A DNA stretch of 5,136 nucleotides from Acidimicrobiaceae bacterium (GTDB taxonomy: Bacteria > Actinomycetota > Acidimicrobiia > Acidimicrobiales > RAAP-2): contig PLSY01000314.1 of assembly GCA_003164275.1 (NCBI GenBank), positions 1 through 5,136 of the forward strand, written 5' to 3'. The translations under genes were made by a program, and so were the position numbers. Every line of letters begins with the position of its first letter. Positions within the stretch are counted from its first letter, which is position 1. The notes beneath the pieces are model-generated. The model did no database searches and was not told the DNA's origin. It was given only the letters and a program-made list of their open reading frames with translations. This document shows positions 4,877 through 5,136 of the stretch, in pieces.

Positions 4877-5136
4877 GTGCACGTCGTCCGAGATGGTGGA
4901 TTCCACTACTACGTAGATGACCTCGTGCCGGGCCGAGCCGAGGGGAGCCTCGTGGCCGGGGAGGAGGCCGGGTCTTGGACGGGCGCAGGCTCGGCAGCCC
5001 TCGGTCTGCGGGGCACAGTCGGGACCGATGAGTTCGGCGAGGTGCTCGAGGGCCGCGATCCGATTTCGGGACGACGACTCAGACTTTCTCAGGGAGGTCG
5101 CAGTGTGGCGGGCTTCGACCTGACATTCGGGGCGCC
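4868..5136 (+). CDS. MobF/TrwC-type conjugative relaxase, N-terminal fragment
   Basis: The gene is open at the window end: 89 complete codons plus two bases. The visible part matches the start of the TrwC relaxase domain. MLSVHVVRDGG leads to HYY at residues 13-15, then GSWTGAGSAALGLRGTVG at 36-52, EVLEGRDPISGRRL at 58-71 and VAGFDLTFGAP at 80-90, the well-known stretch that normally continues into K-S-V-S. MobF relaxases nick one strand at oriT through a tyrosine near the N-terminus and usually carry a C-terminal helicase for transfer. Tyr14 and Tyr15 are the candidate catalytic pair. The second tyrosine pair found in TrwC itself (Y26/Y27) has no visible equivalent, as in some actinobacterial relaxases with a single YY. 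It has a strong ribosome binding site and its own AT-rich upstream region. It is on the same strand as pafC but is not a related function, so it probably marks an integrated conjugative or mobilizable element starting here. Whether the full gene is intact cannot be seen. Confidence 0.82.
   Translation, partial: MLSVHVVRDGGFHYYVDDLVPGRAEGSLVAGEEAGSWTGAGSAALGLRGTVGTDEFGEVLEGRDPISGRRLRLSQGGRSVAGFDLTFGA

Overview
The window reads as a stretch of a high-GC actinobacterial chromosome. Acidimicrobiia or a relative is my best guess. The basis is GC-rich coding with GTG/ATG starts, a PafB/PafC regulator pair (an actinobacterial hallmark), an actinobacterial-style acyl-CoA carboxylase beta subunit and a CtaG-like membrane protein. 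The taxonomic guess comes from protein style, not from a marker gene.

Layout: positions 1-2853 hold three genes on the minus strand. In transcription order these are a CtaG/Caa3-type membrane protein (2853-1843), a short acyl-CoA carboxylase carboxyltransferase subunit (1796-438) and, after a 176-bp gap with no recognisable gene or terminator, the first 87 codons of a polytopic membrane protein that looks like a GT-C glycosyltransferase (261-1, running off the window). From about 2879 the plus strand takes over. A candidate leaderless promoter drives pafB (2892-3845), which overlaps pafC (3845-4798) by one base. These two WYL-domain proteins would form the PafBC transcriptional activator that controls the RecA-independent DNA-damage response in mycobacteria.

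After the pafC stop the character changes abruptly. A 42-base tract of only 26% GC carries three GTATGAAA direct repeats and one inverted half-copy on a roughly 10-bp phase. It is followed by an inverted repeat that encloses the ribosome binding site and start codon of the next gene. That gene (4868 to window end) is the N-terminus of a MobF/TrwC-type relaxase, the DNA-nicking enzyme of conjugative and mobilizable elements. The window therefore seems to straddle a junction between chromosomal housekeeping genes and an integrated mobile element, with an undescribed candidate control region or origin of transfer at 4798-4876.

The two most unusual protein observations are that the CtaG-like protein has lost, by my alignment from memory, all the conserved histidines of its family, and that the carboxyltransferase lacks the usual N-terminal segment and carries Ile at the position known to set acyl-CoA selectivity. 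No RNA genes, CRISPR arrays or insertion sequences were seen.
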